A DNA stretch of 64,000 bases, from positions 1-64,000 of the forward strand of contig NZ_SPDV01000007.1 of NCBI RefSeq assembly GCF_004564275.1, read 5' to 3'. This document shows positions 55,747-63,579 of the stretch, one piece after another. The notes beneath the pieces are model-generated. The model was not told where the DNA came from. It made no database searches and was given only the letters and a program-made list of their open reading frames with translations. The translations under genes and the position numbers were made by a program. The DNA comes from Sphingomonas parva (ex Maeng et al. 2020) (lineage in GTDB: Bacteria > Pseudomonadota > Alphaproteobacteria > Sphingomonadales > Sphingomonadaceae). Position 1 is the first letter of the stretch; each line of letters starts with the position of its first letter.

Positions 55747-56304
55747 TCAATCGGCGCGCGTCACTTCGCCGCCGCCGTCGACGACGACCGTCTTGTGCGG
55801 ATCGCCCCGGTAGACGACGTTGCCGCCGCCCTTGATCGCCGCCGCCAGCGACTGCTGCGGGTTCGTCCTGATCACGCCGCCGCCCTTGATCGAGGCGGCG
55901 ACCGCCTGTGTCCGCATCGCATCGGCGTCGATCACGCCGCCGCCGGTGATGCTGGCGGCGAGCGCCTTGCGGGCCGGGAACGCGCCTTCCGCGACGATCG
56001 AGCCGCCGCCGGTGATGGCGAGCGCGTGGACGTCGGGAGTCACGATCTCGACGACCAGATCATAGTCGCGGCACGTTCTGGTGCAGGCGCGGATCTCAAG
56101 GCCGCCATTGCGGACGGTGAAGCGGCTCGTCTCGAGGTTCCCGCGCAGCAAGGTGACTTTCTGCGCCGCGCCGTGACGGATGCGCACCTCGCCGCCGCCG
56201 GTCAGCGCGACGGCGTCGAACCTGGCGACCGGTACGACCGTTTCGGCCGAGGCGGGCACTGCGACGGACAGGAACAGCAGGGCTGCGGCGGGCCGGATGC
56301 GCAT
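55747..56304 (-). CDS. DUF2807 (GIN-type) secreted beta-helix protein
   Basis: 185 residues. The signal peptide AAALLFLSVAVPASAE is followed by a repetitive domain: FDAVALTGGGEVRIRHG, LAITGGGSIVAEG, SITGGGVIDADA, SIKGGGVIRTN, AIKGGGNVVYRG, VVDGGGEVTRAD. The repeated GGG turns are typical of DUF2807, a small beta-helix. It lies between the ABC ATPase and the four permeases, 21 bases after the ATPase stop region, suggesting a periplasmic partner of the transporter. Its function is unknown. Confidence 0.8.
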   Translation of the reverse strand: MRIRPAAALLFLSVAVPASAETVVPVARFDAVALTGGGEVRIRHGAAQKVTLLRGNLETSRFTVRNGGLEIRACTRTCRDYDLVVEIVTPDVHALAITGGGSIVAEGAFPARKALAASITGGGVIDADAMRTQAVAASIKGGGVIRTNPQQSLAAAIKGGGNVVYRGDPHKTVVVDGGGEVTRAD

Positions 56305-56325
56305 CGTCTTCCTCCCTGGACCCGA

Positions 56326-57006
56326 TCAGGCCGCGCGGCGCCGCTCGATCAGGATCTTCCCGTCGAGCATGTTGACGACGCGGCCGGCGTAATCGGCGTG
56401 CGACGGCGAATGGGTGACCATGACGATGGTCGAGCCCTCGCGGTTGAGCTGCTGCAGCATCTTCATGACCTCCTCGCCATGCTGGGTGTCGAGGTTGCCG
56501 GTCGGCTCGTCGGCGAGGATCAGCTTGGGGTTGCCGACCAACGCGCGGGCGACGGCGACGCGCTGCTGCTGGCCGCCCGAGAGCTGGCTCGGCCGGTGCC
56601 GTGCGCGGTGGGCGATGCCGACCTTGTCCATCACTTCCTCGACGCGGCGGCGGCGCTCGGCCGAGGCGACGTCGTGATAGAGAAGGGCGAGCTCGATGTT
56701 CTCGCGCACCGAGAGCTCGTCGACCAGATTGAAGCTCTGGAAGATGAAGCCGATGTTCTGCTTGCGGACGTCGGCGAGCTTCGCCTCCGGGAGGCCGGCA
56801 ACCTCCTGGCCGTCGAACACGTAGGAGCCGCTGGACGGGCTATCGAGCATGCCGACGATGTTCAGCAGGGTCGATTTGCCGCAGCCCGAGGGGCCCATGA
56901 TCGCGACGAACTCGCCGTCTGCGATCTCGAGGTTGATCGAATCGAGCGCCGTCGTCTCGACGGTGTCGGTGCGGTAGACCCGCGACAGTTCCCGCATGGT
57001 CAGCAT
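56326..57006 (-). CDS. ABC transporter ATPase, MacB/LolD type
   Basis: 226 residues. Walker [15 protein letters not shown]-loop region [19 protein letters not shown], signature [17 protein letters not shown], Walker [17 protein letters not shown], and H-loop [12 protein letters not shown]. This is the MacB/LolD/FtsE branch that drives FtsX-type permeases. It is likely shared by all four permeases, as no other ATPase is in the operon. It begins 17 bases after the adaptor gene stop. Confidence 0.93.
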   Translation of the reverse strand: MLTMRELSRVYRTDTVETTALDSINLEIADGEFVAIMGPSGCGKSTLLNIVGMLDSPSSGSYVFDGQEVAGLPEAKLADVRKQNIGFIFQSFNLVDELSVRENIELALLYHDVASAERRRRVEEVMDKVGIAHRARHRPSQLSGGQQQRVAVARALVGNPKLILADEPTGNLDTQHGEEVMKMLQQLNREGSTIVMVTHSPSHADYAGRVVNMLDGKILIERRRAA

Positions 57007-57023
57007 AGCAAGTGGCTCCTCTC

Positions 57024-58334
57024 TTAGCTGTCGAGGTCCAGCCGATCGCGATCGGCGAAACCGGTGTAGGGCGAGGTGATGACGCGTTCTCCGGCGTCCA
57101 GGCCTTCGAGCACCTCGATGTAATCGGCATTGCGGCGGCCGAGGCGGACGTTGCGCTTGACCGCGCTGCCGCCGCCCGGGGCGACCACAAACACCCAGGC
57201 GCCGCCGGTCTCGTTGTAGAAGGCGCCGTTGGGGATCAGCAGGGCGGGCGTCGGATCGCCGAGCGTCAGTCGCACCTGCAGCGTCTGTCCGCGCTGCAGC
57301 TCCGGCGGCTCCTGACCGATGAAGTGAAGGTCAACCTCGAACGCGCCGTTGCGCACCTGCGGGTAGATCTTGGCGACCTTCGCCCTGTAGCTCTTGCCGC
57401 CGGTATCGACCGTCGCTGTCTGCCCCGCCTCGACCCGGCCGAGATAGAATTCGTCGACGCTGGCGACGAGCTTGTTGCGGCCGGCGCTGTCGATCTGGCC
57501 TAGGCGCTCGCCGCGGTTGAGCGACTGGCCGACCTGGATCGAGAAAGCGGTTAGCTGGCCGGAGACCGGCGCGCGCAGATTGAGCGCGTCGAGCGTGGCA
57601 CGGGCGATATCGAGGCTGCCGCTCAACGAGGCGTTGGAGGCGCGCAGCTGGGCGAGCTGGCTGCCCTGCAGCCGCTGGTTGATGCCCTGCGCCCGGCGCA
57701 GCGCGTCGACCCGACGCTGGTTCGAGACATATTCGTCGCGGCTGTCCTGGAAGGTCTTGGCCGGGATGAAGCCTTTCTCCATCAGCGGCTTCTGCAGCTC
57801 GTACTGCCGGCGCGCCTTGTCGGCGGCGAGCTGCGCCTCGATGACCGCGCGTTCGTCCTGGATCTGGGTCTGGGCGAGCGCGAGCTCCTGGCTGCGCATC
57901 GAGTTGACCTCGCGAGACACGTCCGACTGGCGGGCGAGCAGGTTCAGCTGAAGATCGGAATTGGAGAGGACGGCGAGCAGCTGGCCCTGCTGGACCATGG
58001 CGCCGTCCTCGACCAGCACCTTCTCGACCCGGCCGCCTTCGACCGCGTCGAGATAGACGGTGAGCAGCGGCGTCACGCGGGCGCGGAGCGGCAGGAAGTC
58101 GTCGAAGCGGCCCTTCTCAACGGTCGAGACGGTCAGTCTGTCCGAGGCGACGTTCTGCGTGTTGGCGCTCGGGGCGAAGACGTAGAAGAGGATCGCCGCG
58201 AGCAGCACGGCAGCGGCTGCGATCGCGATCTTAGCGTTCTTCGGCAGGCCCTTGCGGACCACCACTTTGTCCATCGCACCCCCGGTCGGAGGACCGGCTG
58301 GCTTGTCGGTCGACTGCATCGATACCACGCTCAT
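57024..58334 (-). CDS. HlyD/MacA-type periplasmic adaptor protein
   Basis: 436 residues from the ATG at 58334 (GAGG seven bases upstream). One N-terminal membrane helix (AIAAAAVLLAAILFYVFAP) is followed by barrel-sandwich and lipoyl parts: VTPLLTVYLDAVEGGRVEKVLVEDGAMVQQGQLL is the first half, seen in pieces here, and LNLRAPVSGQLTAFSIQVGQSL the second, with a long coiled coil between (about 120-260). The C-terminal beta-barrel contains GRVEAGQTATVDTGGKSYRAKV. It should link the ABC transporter to the periplasm or an outer-membrane channel, as MacA does. First gene after a strong sigma-54 promoter match. Confidence 0.9.
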   Translation of the reverse strand: MSVVSMQSTDKPAGPPTGGAMDKVVVRKGLPKNAKIAIAAAAVLLAAILFYVFAPSANTQNVASDRLTVSTVEKGRFDDFLPLRARVTPLLTVYLDAVEGGRVEKVLVEDGAMVQQGQLLAVLSNSDLQLNLLARQSDVSREVNSMRSQELALAQTQIQDERAVIEAQLAADKARRQYELQKPLMEKGFIPAKTFQDSRDEYVSNQRRVDALRRAQGINQRLQGSQLAQLRASNASLSGSLDIARATLDALNLRAPVSGQLTAFSIQVGQSLNRGERLGQIDSAGRNKLVASVDEFYLGRVEAGQTATVDTGGKSYRAKVAKIYPQVRNGAFEVDLHFIGQEPPELQRGQTLQVRLTLGDPTPALLIPNGAFYNETGGAWVFVVAPGGGSAVKRNVRLGRRNADYIEVLEGLDAGERVITSPYTGFADRDRLDLDS

Positions 58335-58357
58335 CTTCACCTCACGCTCCCGGCGCA

Positions 58358-58372
58358 GCAATCATCGTGCCA
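58358..58372 (-). promoter_or_regulatory. Sigma-54 promoter P2 for the adaptor/ABC operon
   Basis: On the minus strand TTTGGCACGATGATTGCTG matches the sigma-54 consensus YTGGCACGRNNNTTGCW at every fixed position. The -24 GG and -12 GC are correctly spaced. Transcription would start near 58347, about 13 bases before the adaptor ATG and just upstream of its ribosome binding site. Confidence 0.88.
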
Positions 58373-58420
58373 AAAGCCGACACCCGCCGGCGCGAGCCGC
58401 AGAATGGCGCCGGCGCCCTT

Positions 58421-58461
58421 CTCTGTCCGGAAACGGACAGAGACTGTACGGCGCCGGACAG
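58421..58461. promoter_or_regulatory. Tandem dyads, likely enhancer sites of the NtrC-type regulator
   Basis: Site 1: CTGTCCG (58423-58429), GAAA, CGGACAG (58434-58440), extended by CT/AG to nine-base perfect arms. Site 2: CTGTACG (58444-58450), GCGC, CGGACAG (58455-58461). Their centres are 21 bases apart, two helical turns. They lie about 75-115 bases upstream of the P2 start site, the normal position of enhancers for NtrC-family activators, which bind such dyads through a Fis-type HTH. Confidence 0.78.
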
Positions 58462-58469
58462 GCTGCAGC

Positions 58470-58652
58470 TCACAGGCTGCTCGTCTCACAGAGCAGGGAC
58501 ACGCTGGCGGCGTCGTTCGCGCAGGCGGCGGTCGCCGCCTGGGCGAGGCGGTCTTGAGCGTGGAGCTCCACCGGCTCGAGAGCGGCGAACATCATCGTCA
58601 CCGAAATCGCCATCCACACGGCGCTCCCCAAGATGGTCTCGAACTTCTGCAT
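58470..58652 (-). CDS. 60-residue membrane or secreted micro-protein
   Basis: 60 residues. MQKFETILGSAVWMAISVTM is followed by MFAALEPVELHAQ, so there is one membrane helix or an uncleaved signal, then a helical part with two Cys residues (AACANDAA, LLCETSS). AGGGAG lies eight bases before the ATG, and a good sigma-54 -24 element is further upstream. It lies between the divergent regulator and the transporter operon. No family is recognised; position and signals suggest a small component or sensor of the transporter system. Confidence 0.6.
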   Translation of the reverse strand: MQKFETILGSAVWMAISVTMMFAALEPVELHAQDRLAQAATAACANDAASVSLLCETSSL

Positions 58653-58697
58653 TGTCAGTCTCCCTGAAAGACCAATCCCCTGTCGAAGGGAGACGGA

Positions 58698-58712
58698 GCA
58701 GGAGGCGTGCCA
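58698..58712 (-). promoter_or_regulatory. Sigma-54 promoter P3 for the 60-residue ORF
   Basis: On the minus strand TTGGCACGCCTCCTGCT matches the consensus YTGGCACGRNNNTTGCW at the whole -24 box and at the -12 GC, with C for T at one position. The predicted start near 58687 is about 35 bases before the ATG of the micro-protein. Confidence 0.7.
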
Positions 58713-58827
58713 AGCGGCAGAAATGGCGGATTTCCGCCGTTCCCGCAGACGATGCGAGTGACCGATTGTTCGTTATCGCACAGAAATGACCGCCCGCGGA
58801 CGCTTCGTGTTCGCCGACGGACGCAAG

Positions 58828-58844
58828 TGGCACGATTATTGTTT
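58828..58844 (+). promoter_or_regulatory. Sigma-54 promoter P1 for the regulator/kinase operon
   Basis: TGGCACGATTATTGTTT matches the sigma-54 consensus except T for C in the -12 GC. The predicted start near 58853 is about 25 bases before the GTG of the response regulator gene. It implies that the regulator may activate its own expression. A weaker dyad TTGTCCG-ATTT-CGTTCAG overlaps it at 58843-58860. Confidence 0.7.
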
Positions 58845-58877
58845 GTCCGATTTCGTTCAGAGGATAGGAGTCGGAAC

Positions 58878-60278
58878 GTGGTACGGGAGGGGAAGCCATT
58901 CGCGCGGTGCGTCGTGATCGACGACGATCCGGACATCCTGTTGTCCGCACGGCTGCTGCTGCGCGATCTTTTCCATGAGGTCGCGACCTTTCAGAGTCCA
59001 GAAGAGGCGTTGCCCTCGATCGACGGCGAGGGCGCCGACGCGATCCTGCTCGACGCCAATTTCGGCCGCGGCGCGACCAATGCGGCGGAAGGGTTCCACT
59101 GGCTGGGCGAGATCCTGAAGAAGGACCCCCAGGCGGTGGTGGTGATGATCACCGCCCATGGGGGCGTGAACATTGCCGTGGAGGCGATGAAGCGGGGCGC
59201 GACGGACTTCGTCTCCAAACCCTGGGCGAACGAGCGGCTGCTCGCCACCGTTCGGACGGCGGCGTCGCTGCGCAGCTCCCGGCAGGCCGTCGCGCGGGAG
59301 CGCAAGCGTGCCGTCGCCATCGCCGCGCCTGCCGCCGGGGCGGAGACCCCTTTGCTCGGCCACAGCGGCGCGATGCGCCGCGTCTTCTCGTTGATCGAGC
59401 GGGCCGGCCCGACCGAGGCGAACGTGCTGATCCTCGGCGAGAATGGCACCGGCAAGGAGCTCGTCGCGCGCGAGCTCCATCGCCGCTCGCGCCGCGCCGA
59501 CAATGTCATGGTCTCGGTCGATCTCGGCGCGGTGGCCGAGAACCTGTTCGAATCCGAGCTGTTCGGCCATGTGAAGGGCGCCTTCACCGACGCCCGCGGC
59601 GACCGGGTGGGCCGGCTGCAGGCAGCGGACGGCGGCACCTTGTTCCTGGACGAAGTCGGCAACCTGCCGCTTCACCTCCAGCCCAAGCTGCTGACCGCGC
59701 TCGAGCAGCGCCAGGTGGTGCCGGTCGGCGCCAACCGGCCGGTGCCGATCGACGTCAGGGTCATCGCTGCGACCAACCTGCCGCCGGAGCGGCTGGCCGA
59801 CGAGGGCCTGTTCAGGCCCGACCTGCTGTTCCGCCTGAACACGGTCGAGATCGAGCTGCCGCCGCTTCGCGAGCGCCGCGAGGACGTACCGGCGCTGATC
59901 GAGCATTATGTCGCGCTGTTCTCCAGGAAGTACGGCAAGCCGGTGCGGTTGCTTCCGCCCGACGTGATGGCGGCGCTCCAGGCCTATGACTGGCCGGGCA
60001 ACGTCCGCGCGCTCCGCCACGCCGCCGAACGGGCGGTGATCCTGGCCGCCGACGAGGTCTTCACGGTCGAGGATTTCTCGCTTTCCCGCTCGCCGGCGCC
60101 GCGCGCCGCGGTCGCCGCGCCGCCAGCGCTCGGCGCCGACCTCAACCTAGAGCGCGCCGAAAAGCAGATGGTCGAGCAGGCGCTGAAGAAGCACGCCTAC
60201 AACATCTCGCTCGCCGCCGCCGAGCTCGGCCTCACCCGCGCCTCGCTCTATCGCCGCATGGACAAGCATGGGCTGTAG
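58878..60278 (+). CDS. NtrC-family sigma-54-dependent response regulator
   Basis: 466 residues from the GTG at 58878 (AGGAG eight bases upstream). Receiver domain with Asp15/Asp16, phosphorylation site Asp59 in AILLDANFG and Lys114 in VSKPW. AAA+ domain with Walker A GENGTGKE (187-194), the sigma-54 contact loop GAFTDA (234-239, where GAFTGA is usual), and Walker B GGTLFLDE (252-259). C-terminal Fis-type HTH: NISLAAAELGLTRASLYRRM. The three sigma-54 promoter matches and phased dyads next to it mark its likely targets: itself, the micro-protein and the ABC transporter operon. Its kinase gene follows. Confidence 0.92.
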   Translation: MVREGKPFARCVVIDDDPDILLSARLLLRDLFHEVATFQSPEEALPSIDGEGADAILLDANFGRGATNAAEGFHWLGEILKKDPQAVVVMITAHGGVNIAVEAMKRGATDFVSKPWANERLLATVRTAASLRSSRQAVARERKRAVAIAAPAAGAETPLLGHSGAMRRVFSLIERAGPTEANVLILGENGTGKELVARELHRRSRRADNVMVSVDLGAVAENLFESELFGHVKGAFTDARGDRVGRLQAADGGTLFLDEVGNLPLHLQPKLLTALEQRQVVPVGANRPVPIDVRVIAATNLPPERLADEGLFRPDLLFRLNTVEIELPPLRERREDVPALIEHYVALFSRKYGKPVRLLPPDVMAALQAYDWPGNVRALRHAAERAVILAADEVFTVEDFSLSRSPAPRAAVAAPPALGADLNLERAEKQMVEQALKKHAYNISLAAAELGLTRASLYRRMDKHGL

Positions 60279-60355
60279 AGTGGGAGAGAGCCGGCCGCCG
60301 ATGCCCCCTCCCCTCCCCCGTAAAGGCGGAGGGAGTCCCACCGGCATGCGGCGCG

Positions 60356-61696
60356 ATGGCGTTTAAGGCGCGCTTCCTCGCCGGGCTGGCATGGCGGGCC
60401 CTGCTCTTGCTCGCCACGGCCTTCGCCTTCGTGGCGACGATTGCCATGCCCGGATTCGGCGCGGCGCGGCTGCTCGCCGGCGGGCTTTGCGCCTGGGCAT
60501 TGTGGGCGTTGTGGCGCTACATCCAGCGCACCAACCTGGAGCTCGCCCGCTACCTCGAGGCCGTGCGCCTCGGCGACCTTTCGCAGAGCTTTTCCCAGCG
60601 CACCGGCGGCAGCGGCTTCACCGAGGTCGGCGAGGCACTCGAACAGGGTATCCGGCGGCTGCGGGAGGAGAGGCACCGCCATTGGGACGCCAGCCGCTTC
60701 TACGAGGCGGTGCTCGACGATGCCCCCACCGCCCTGCTCACCGTCGATTCCGAAGGCCGGATCGAGCTGGCCAACAAGGCCGCCCGCCGCTTGTTCATCC
60801 GGCACCACGGAGTCCGGCTCGAGGATTTCGCCGCTTATGGCGAGACCTTTGCCCAAGCCCTGATCGACGACGCGATCGGCCGCCCGCGGCTGGTACCGCT
60901 GATGCTCGACGCGATGCCGCAGACCGCGATGCTCAGCGCCGCTCTGGTCCACCGTCTGGGCGGCACCGTACGAGTCATCGCCGTCCAGCCGATCCAGGGG
61001 GAGCTCAACGCCGTCGAGATCGCCGCCCAGTCGGACCTCGTGCGGGTGCTCACCCATGAGATCATGAACTCGATCACCCCCGTGACCTCTCTGGCCCGGA
61101 CGGCCGCCGATCTGATCGCCGAGATCGATACAGGGAGCGATCCCGCGATTTCCGACGCGCGCGCCGCGGTCGAGACGCTGGCGCGCCGGGCCGACGGCGT
61201 GATGCACTTCGTGGAGAGCTACCGGCAGATCAGCCGCACTCCGGAAGTGCGCCGCAGGCTGTTCGCCGCGGCGCCCTGGGCGCGGGAGCTGGAGGCCCTG
61301 TTCCGCGCCGGCGACGTCTCGCAAGGCGTTCGCCTCAGCCTCTCGGTCTCGCCGGAGACGCTCAGCATCGACGTCGATCCGGACCTGATGTGCCAGGTGC
61401 TGATCAACCTGCTGCGCAACGCCGCCGAAGCCGCGCGCGGCCACAGCGACAGCCCGCACGTCGACCTTTCCTTCTCGCTCATCCCGGGCGGGCGGGTGCA
61501 GATCGAAGTCGGCGACAATGGACCGGGTGTCCCCGACAGCCTGGCGCAGGACGTCTTCCTGCCCTTCTTCACCACCAAGGCGAAAGGCACCGGCGTGGGG
61601 CTGAGCCTGGCGCGTCAGGTGGTGCTCGCCCACCGCGGATCGATCGGGCTCGATACCAGCCCGAGCGGCGGGGCGCTGTTCCGGATCATCGTCTGA
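60356..61696 (+). CDS. Membrane histidine kinase of the NtrC-type pair
   Basis: 446 residues. Two N-terminal helices (RALLLLATAFAFVATIAM, RLLAGGLCAWALWALW) with almost no periplasmic loop, then a linker and a PAS-like domain (FYEAVLDDAPTALLTVDSEG). Kinase core: H-box VLTHEIMNSITPVTSLAR, N-box QVLINLLRNAAEAA, GDNGPGVPD and TGVGLSLARQVVLAH. The short loop suggests it senses a signal in the membrane or cytoplasm, such as envelope damage. It lies 77 bases after the response regulator, across a short GC-rich palindromic repeat (60303-60331). Confidence 0.9.
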   Translation: MAFKARFLAGLAWRALLLLATAFAFVATIAMPGFGAARLLAGGLCAWALWALWRYIQRTNLELARYLEAVRLGDLSQSFSQRTGGSGFTEVGEALEQGIRRLREERHRHWDASRFYEAVLDDAPTALLTVDSEGRIELANKAARRLFIRHHGVRLEDFAAYGETFAQALIDDAIGRPRLVPLMLDAMPQTAMLSAALVHRLGGTVRVIAVQPIQGELNAVEIAAQSDLVRVLTHEIMNSITPVTSLARTAADLIAEIDTGSDPAISDARAAVETLARRADGVMHFVESYRQISRTPEVRRRLFAAAPWARELEALFRAGDVSQGVRLSLSVSPETLSIDVDPDLMCQVLINLLRNAAEAARGHSDSPHVDLSFSLIPGGRVQIEVGDNGPGVPDSLAQDVFLPFFTTKAKGTGVGLSLARQVVLAHRGSIGLDTSPSGGALFRIIV

Positions 61697-61705
61697 GCAG
61701 CCGGC

Positions 61706-62182
61706 TCAGCCGGCCTCGCTCGCCATCGAAAGCGTCTCGTCCCGCTGCGCCGGATCGTCGGCGAACTGATCTGCGGGAATGGCGTCGGCAAGGGTGAGCC
61801 CGTCGAGGATCCGCGCCGTCTCGTCGCGGACCATCAGCATCACGCGATGCAGCCGGCATTTGTCCTCGGTCACGCAATTCTTGCACGGTTCATAAGCGAG
61901 GCGGCTGGCGCACGGCAGCAAGCCGAGCGAGCCGCGCGTGAGGCGGACGATTTCGCCATAGCTGATGTCGGAGGCTGGGCGGGCCAGCCAATAGCCGCCT
62001 TCTCGGCCGCGACGGCTGGCGACGAGCCCCTCGCGGATCATCTGCGAGAGCATCACCGTCAGGAACTTCGGCGGAATGTTCTGCGCCTCGGCAATCTCGC
62101 TGAGCTGCACCGGTCCGGCACCGGTCCGGTCTGCCAGGTGAAGCAAAGCGCGAATTGTATACCGCGTCCGTTGAGAAAGCAT
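61706..62182 (-). CDS. Rrf2-family transcriptional regulator, probable Fe-S sensor
   Basis: 158 residues. The Rrf2 winged helix is clear: LSQRTRYTIRALLHLADR, IAEAQNIPPKFLTVMLSQM and GLVASRRGREGGYWLARP. The cluster-binding loop has four Cys: LLPCASRLAYEPCKNCVTEDKC (quoted as C-x8-C-x2-C-x5-C). Three of these could hold an iron-sulfur cluster as in IscR or NsrR, but the spacing differs from both. The regulated gene is not evident; no isc or suf genes are near. It converges with the kinase gene and follows the type I secretion adaptor gene on the same strand. Confidence 0.85.
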   Translation of the reverse strand: MLSQRTRYTIRALLHLADRTGAGPVQLSEIAEAQNIPPKFLTVMLSQMIREGLVASRRGREGGYWLARPASDISYGEIVRLTRGSLGLLPCASRLAYEPCKNCVTEDKCRLHRVMLMVRDETARILDGLTLADAIPADQFADDPAQRDETLSMASEAG

Positions 62183-62273
62183 GAGACCTCATGAACCCTC
62201 ACCGCGCGAATCGCAACCGCGCGGGTGTCCTTCCGGCCTCGCCTCTCTTTCCCTGCAGGCGCCTATCGGCAGC

Positions 62274-63578
62274 CTACTCGCGGAACGCGGTCTCGGTCAG
62301 GCGGGTGATCGGCGTCAGGATGTACTGGAGCACGGTGCGCTTGTCGCCGAGCAGGCTGACGTTCGAGACCATGCCCGTGCCGATCGGCAGCGATCGGCCG
62401 CTGCGATCCTTGAGCGCATTGGCCGTGGTGCGGACCTGGACGGTGTAGAAGGTCTCGCCGGTCCGCTCGTTCAGCACGGCATCGGGCGAGATCGCCACGA
62501 CGACGCCGCTGAGCGACCCGTAAACCGAGGGATCGTAGGCGGTGATGTCCACCTTCGCCTTCTGGCCGATCTTGACGAAGGCGATGTCCTGCGGCCGCAC
62601 GTGCGCCTCGACCAGCAGGCTCTCCTCGGAGGGGACGATCTCGACCAGCGGAGCACCGGGCGCCACGGCGGCGCCGACCGTCGTCACCAGCACGCGGTTG
62701 ACCCGGCCGGGAAGCGGCGCCTTCACCGTGGTCCGCGCGACCCGCTCGGCCAGCGCCGGCAAGGTGGAGCGGCGGGCCGAGAGCTCGGCCTGGGCCGTGG
62801 CGAGCTCGTTGCCGGCGAGGGCGCGCCAATCCTGGCGCTGCTGGTTCAGCGCGGAGACCGCCTCGCTGACCGCGGCACGGGCGCGGGAGATGGTGGCGGC
62901 GGAGGCCGAAGCCTCGCTCTGCGCCACGGCATAATTGCTCTCCGCCTGCATCAGCGACAGGCGCGGCTCGATGCCTCGCTCGACCAGCGGCCGCAGGATG
63001 CGAACCTCACCGGCGCGCGCGTCGCGGGCCGCGACGCGGGCGGCGTAGGTCGCCTCCGCTTCCTGCACGGCACGCTGCGCCTGCTGGATGCGGGCGTTGC
63101 CGGCGTTCACGACGCTCGCCAGCTCCGCCATGCGCGAGGCGTGGAGCGCGCGCTCGATGGTGATCTGGTTCTGGGTGACCGCATCGCGGGCCGGCGGGTA
63201 CGCGGGCTCGCGCCCGGCGACTTCCGCCTGCAGACGGGCGATCTTCACCGCCAGCGCATTGGCCGAGGCTTCGCCGCTGCCGAGTTCCGAGCCGGTCTGG
63301 GTCTGATCGAGGCGGATCAGCTCCTGCCCCGCCTTCACCTGCTGGCCGGTGCGGACGAGGATCGCCTCGACCACGCCGCCCTCCAGGTTCGAGACGGTCT
63401 GGAGCTGGGAAGAGGCGATGACGCGGCCGGAGCCGCGAACGGTGCGATCGAGCTCGGTGAACGCCGCCCAGATCACGAAGATCAGGACGAAGGCGAGGAT
63501 CGCCCAGAGCAGGATGTTCGAGGCGGTACGCGGCCGCAGGCGGTCCGCATAATCCTCGAGGTGGCGCATCTCGTTCAT
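62274..63578 (-). CDS. HlyD-family type I secretion adaptor
   Basis: 434 residues (431 if the second ATG is used). One N-terminal helix (NILLWAILAFVLIFVIWAAF) is followed by VRGSGRVIASSQLQTVSNLEGGVVEAI, the first lipoyl half, then a long coiled coil (about 110-290), the second half TTVKAPLPGRVNRVLV, and a beta-barrel ending GTGMVSNVSLLGDKRTVLQYI and TPITRL. This is the LapC/PrsE-like branch of type I secretion adaptors. With the ABC ATPase whose gene ends directly upstream, it should export a large RTX or adhesin protein, encoded outside the window. Confidence 0.92.
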   Translation of the reverse strand: MNEMRHLEDYADRLRPRTASNILLWAILAFVLIFVIWAAFTELDRTVRGSGRVIASSQLQTVSNLEGGVVEAILVRTGQQVKAGQELIRLDQTQTGSELGSGEASANALAVKIARLQAEVAGREPAYPPARDAVTQNQITIERALHASRMAELASVVNAGNARIQQAQRAVQEAEATYAARVAARDARAGEVRILRPLVERGIEPRLSLMQAESNYAVAQSEASASAATISRARAAVSEAVSALNQQRQDWRALAGNELATAQAELSARRSTLPALAERVARTTVKAPLPGRVNRVLVTTVGAAVAPGAPLVEIVPSEESLLVEAHVRPQDIAFVKIGQKAKVDITAYDPSVYGSLSGVVVAISPDAVLNERTGETFYTVQVRTTANALKDRSGRSLPIGTGMVSNVSLLGDKRTVLQYILTPITRLTETAFRE

Positions 63579-63579
63579 G

